NCBI GenBank assembly: GCA_963781065.1
Contig: CAWAET010000021.1
Span: 1 to 64,000, forward strand
Origin: CALZJC01 sp963781065
Lineage (GTDB): Bacteria > Acidobacteriota > Thermoanaerobaculia > Multivoradales > JAHEKO01
Length of the DNA: 64,000 nt
Direction of reading: 5' to 3'
Each line of letters begins with the position of its first letter. Position 1 is the stretch's first letter. The position numbers and the translations under genes were made by a program. Of the stretch, positions 62,786 to 64,000 are shown piece after piece. The notes below the pieces were generated by a model. That model saw only the letters and a list, made by a program, of their open reading frames with translations, ran no database searches and had not been told where the DNA came from.

Positions 62786-64000
62786 TCAGGTGCATACGTC
62801 GGCCAGCCGATCGGCCAACAGGGTGTAGCGGGCCTCGGTGCTGCGGTTGCGCACCGCCGCGGCGAGCGCCCGGCGGTTGCCGATCAGCACCACCAGGCGC
62901 TTGCCGCGGGTGACGGCGGTATAGAGCAGGTTGCGCTGCAGCATGACGTAGTGCTGGGTGTGCAGCGGCATCACCACGCAGGGGTACTCGCTGCCCTGCG
63001 ACTTGTGCACCGAGCAGGCGTAGGCCAGGGTCAGCTCGTCCAGCGCGGCCGCCTCGTAGACCACGATCCTCTCGTCGAAGGTGACGCTGACACGCCGCGC
63101 TTCGGCCTCGGCGCTGACGATGCGGCCGACGTCGCCGTTGAAGACGTCTAGCTCGTAGTTGTTGCGCAGCTGCATGACGCGGTCGCCGAGCCGCAGGCGG
63201 TGCCCCTCGGCGAGCGGCCGTCCGGCCGGGTTGAGCAGCGCCTGCAACTCGCCGTTGAGGTTCTCGACCCCGAGCAGCCCCCGCCGCATCGGTGAGAGCA
63301 CCTGGATGTCGCGGCTCGGGTCGAGCCCGAAGCCGGCCGGCGCGCGCTCGGTGACCACCCGCATCAGGGTCTCCAGCACGTCCTCCGGCTCCGAGCGGGC
63401 GATGAAGTGGAAGTCGGCCTTGCTCCCCGCGTCGAGCCGCGGCAGCTCGCCCGCCAGGATCCGGTGGGCGTTGACGACGATCATGCTGCGCTCGGCCTGG
63501 CGGAAGATCTCCCGCAGACGGACGACCGGCAGCCGCCGCGAGCGGATCACGTCGGCCAGGACCCGGCCCGGTCCGACCGATGGCAGCTGGTCGACGTCGC
63601 CGACCAGGATCAACCGGGTGGTGGAGGCGACCGCCTCGAGCAGCTCCGAGGCGAGGGTGACGTCGAGCATCGAGGCCTCGTCGACGATCACGACATCGGC
63701 TTCGAGCGGGCGCTGCCGGCCGCGCCGAAAGCGGCGCGTGACCGGGTCGTACTCGAGCAGGCGATGGATGGTCCGCGCCGCCAGCCCGGCGGCCATGGCG
63801 AGCCGGTTGGCGGCCCGGCCGGTGGGCGCCGCCAGCAGCAGCTGCTGGCCCTTGCGCCCAAGGATCTCCACCACCGCCCGGACCAGGGTCGTCTTGCCGG
63901 TGCCCGGGCCGCCGGTGATGACCAGCACCTTTTCGGCCAGGGCGCGCTCGACCGCCTCGACCTGGTCCGGCGCCAGCTCGAGGCCGCGCCGCCGCTCGAA
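62786..64000 (-). CDS. recD2: RecD2-type ATP-dependent DNA helicase, partial
   Basis: The visible 404 residues include the superfamily 1B motor: VITGGPGTGKTTLVRAVVEI (Walker A), VVIVDEASMLD (Walker B), LVGDVDQLPSVGPGRVLAD, GDRVMQLRNNYELDVFNGDV and YACSVHKSQGSEYPCVVMPL (motif V/Va), with the C terminus TAVTRGKRLVVLIGN. The order identifies RecD2, a 5'-3' helicase acting in DNA repair outside RecBCD. The N-terminal domain is cut by the end of the window. It is convergent with the bactofilin-like gene, 111 bases away. Confidence 0.92.
   Translation of the reverse strand, partial: FERRRGLELAPDQVEAVERALAEKVLVITGGPGTGKTTLVRAVVEILGRKGQQLLLAAPTGRAANRLAMAAGLAARTIHRLLEYDPVTRRFRRGRQRPLEADVVIVDEASMLDVTLASELLEAVASTTRLILVGDVDQLPSVGPGRVLADVIRSRRLPVVRLREIFRQAERSMIVVNAHRILAGELPRLDAGSKADFHFIARSEPEDVLETLMRVVTERAPAGFGLDPSRDIQVLSPMRRGLLGVENLNGELQALLNPAGRPLAEGHRLRLGDRVMQLRNNYELDVFNGDVGRIVSAEAEARRVSVTFDERIVVYEAAALDELTLAYACSVHKSQGSEYPCVVMPLHTQHYVMLQRNLLYTAVTRGKRLVVLIGNRRALAAAVRNRSTEARYTLLADRLADVCT

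Overview
The window is a very GC-rich bacterial chromosome segment, most likely from an Acidobacteriota-type organism. This is inferred from gene content: secreted FG-GAP/ASPIC 'CRTAC1' proteins paired with TPR lipoproteins, a b558-type SdhC, HC2 anti-sigma-like proteins, a PilZ protein of the TIGR02266 kind and a DUF4301 protein. No rRNA or tRNA gene was seen, so the taxonomy is soft.

Layout. 1-5625 (minus strand): two alternating TPR/CRTAC1 pairs. 6168-9664: a small secreted protein, then a frameshifted secreted metzincin-like protease with two Ser-Asp tracts, closed by a strong terminator. 9797-13833 (minus): a lipoprotein, EgtD, and an unusual single-polypeptide ABC importer (ATPase, binding domain, permease) whose linker is a 33-bp tandem repeat. 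14070-20124: a frameshifted hydrolase-OsmC fusion, a REP-like hairpin, PcnB and sdhCAB. 20190-27356: a TPR-CHAT caspase-like protein, two exported subtilases carrying the nonapeptide DQSLMIILD inside the catalytic domain, and a truncated HC2 zinc-finger protein. 27415-34098: PilZ, sulfatase, a YdbL-like (DUF1318) lipoprotein with a large YdbH/AsmA-like protein, then a methyltransferase with its middle deleted and a tiny coupled leader ORF. 34253-41274: an exported protein, pgl, pgi (riddled with single-base insertions), glycosyltransferases, a VIT1-type transporter and a small basic protein. 41475-52949: ankyrin protein, old-yellow-enzyme reductase, secreted propeller-like and SGNH proteins, a GT39-like membrane protein, an SLC13 permease and a sulfatase-fold protein. 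52987-57287: flavoprotein disulfide reductase with a TVP38 membrane protein, a small membrane protein, and glnA. 57291-64000: a 166-bp inverted repeat, DUF4301, uppP with an ECF sigma factor, anti-sigma-like and bactofilin-like membrane protein, and partial RecD2.

The candidate for an undescribed system is 20190-27356, where a caspase-like CHAT protein sits next to two exported subtilases with highly conserved DQSLMIILD repeats. Co-location is visible; co-function is inference. Other notable loci are the tripartite ABC fusion next to egtD and the YdbH / fused YnbE-YdbL-like pair.

Data quality: at least six genes carry frameshifts, most of them explained by single inserted bases. pgi alone needs 14, all +1, while its neighbours are clean. 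I treat these as probable assembly errors and annotate such genes across their full reconstructed extent.
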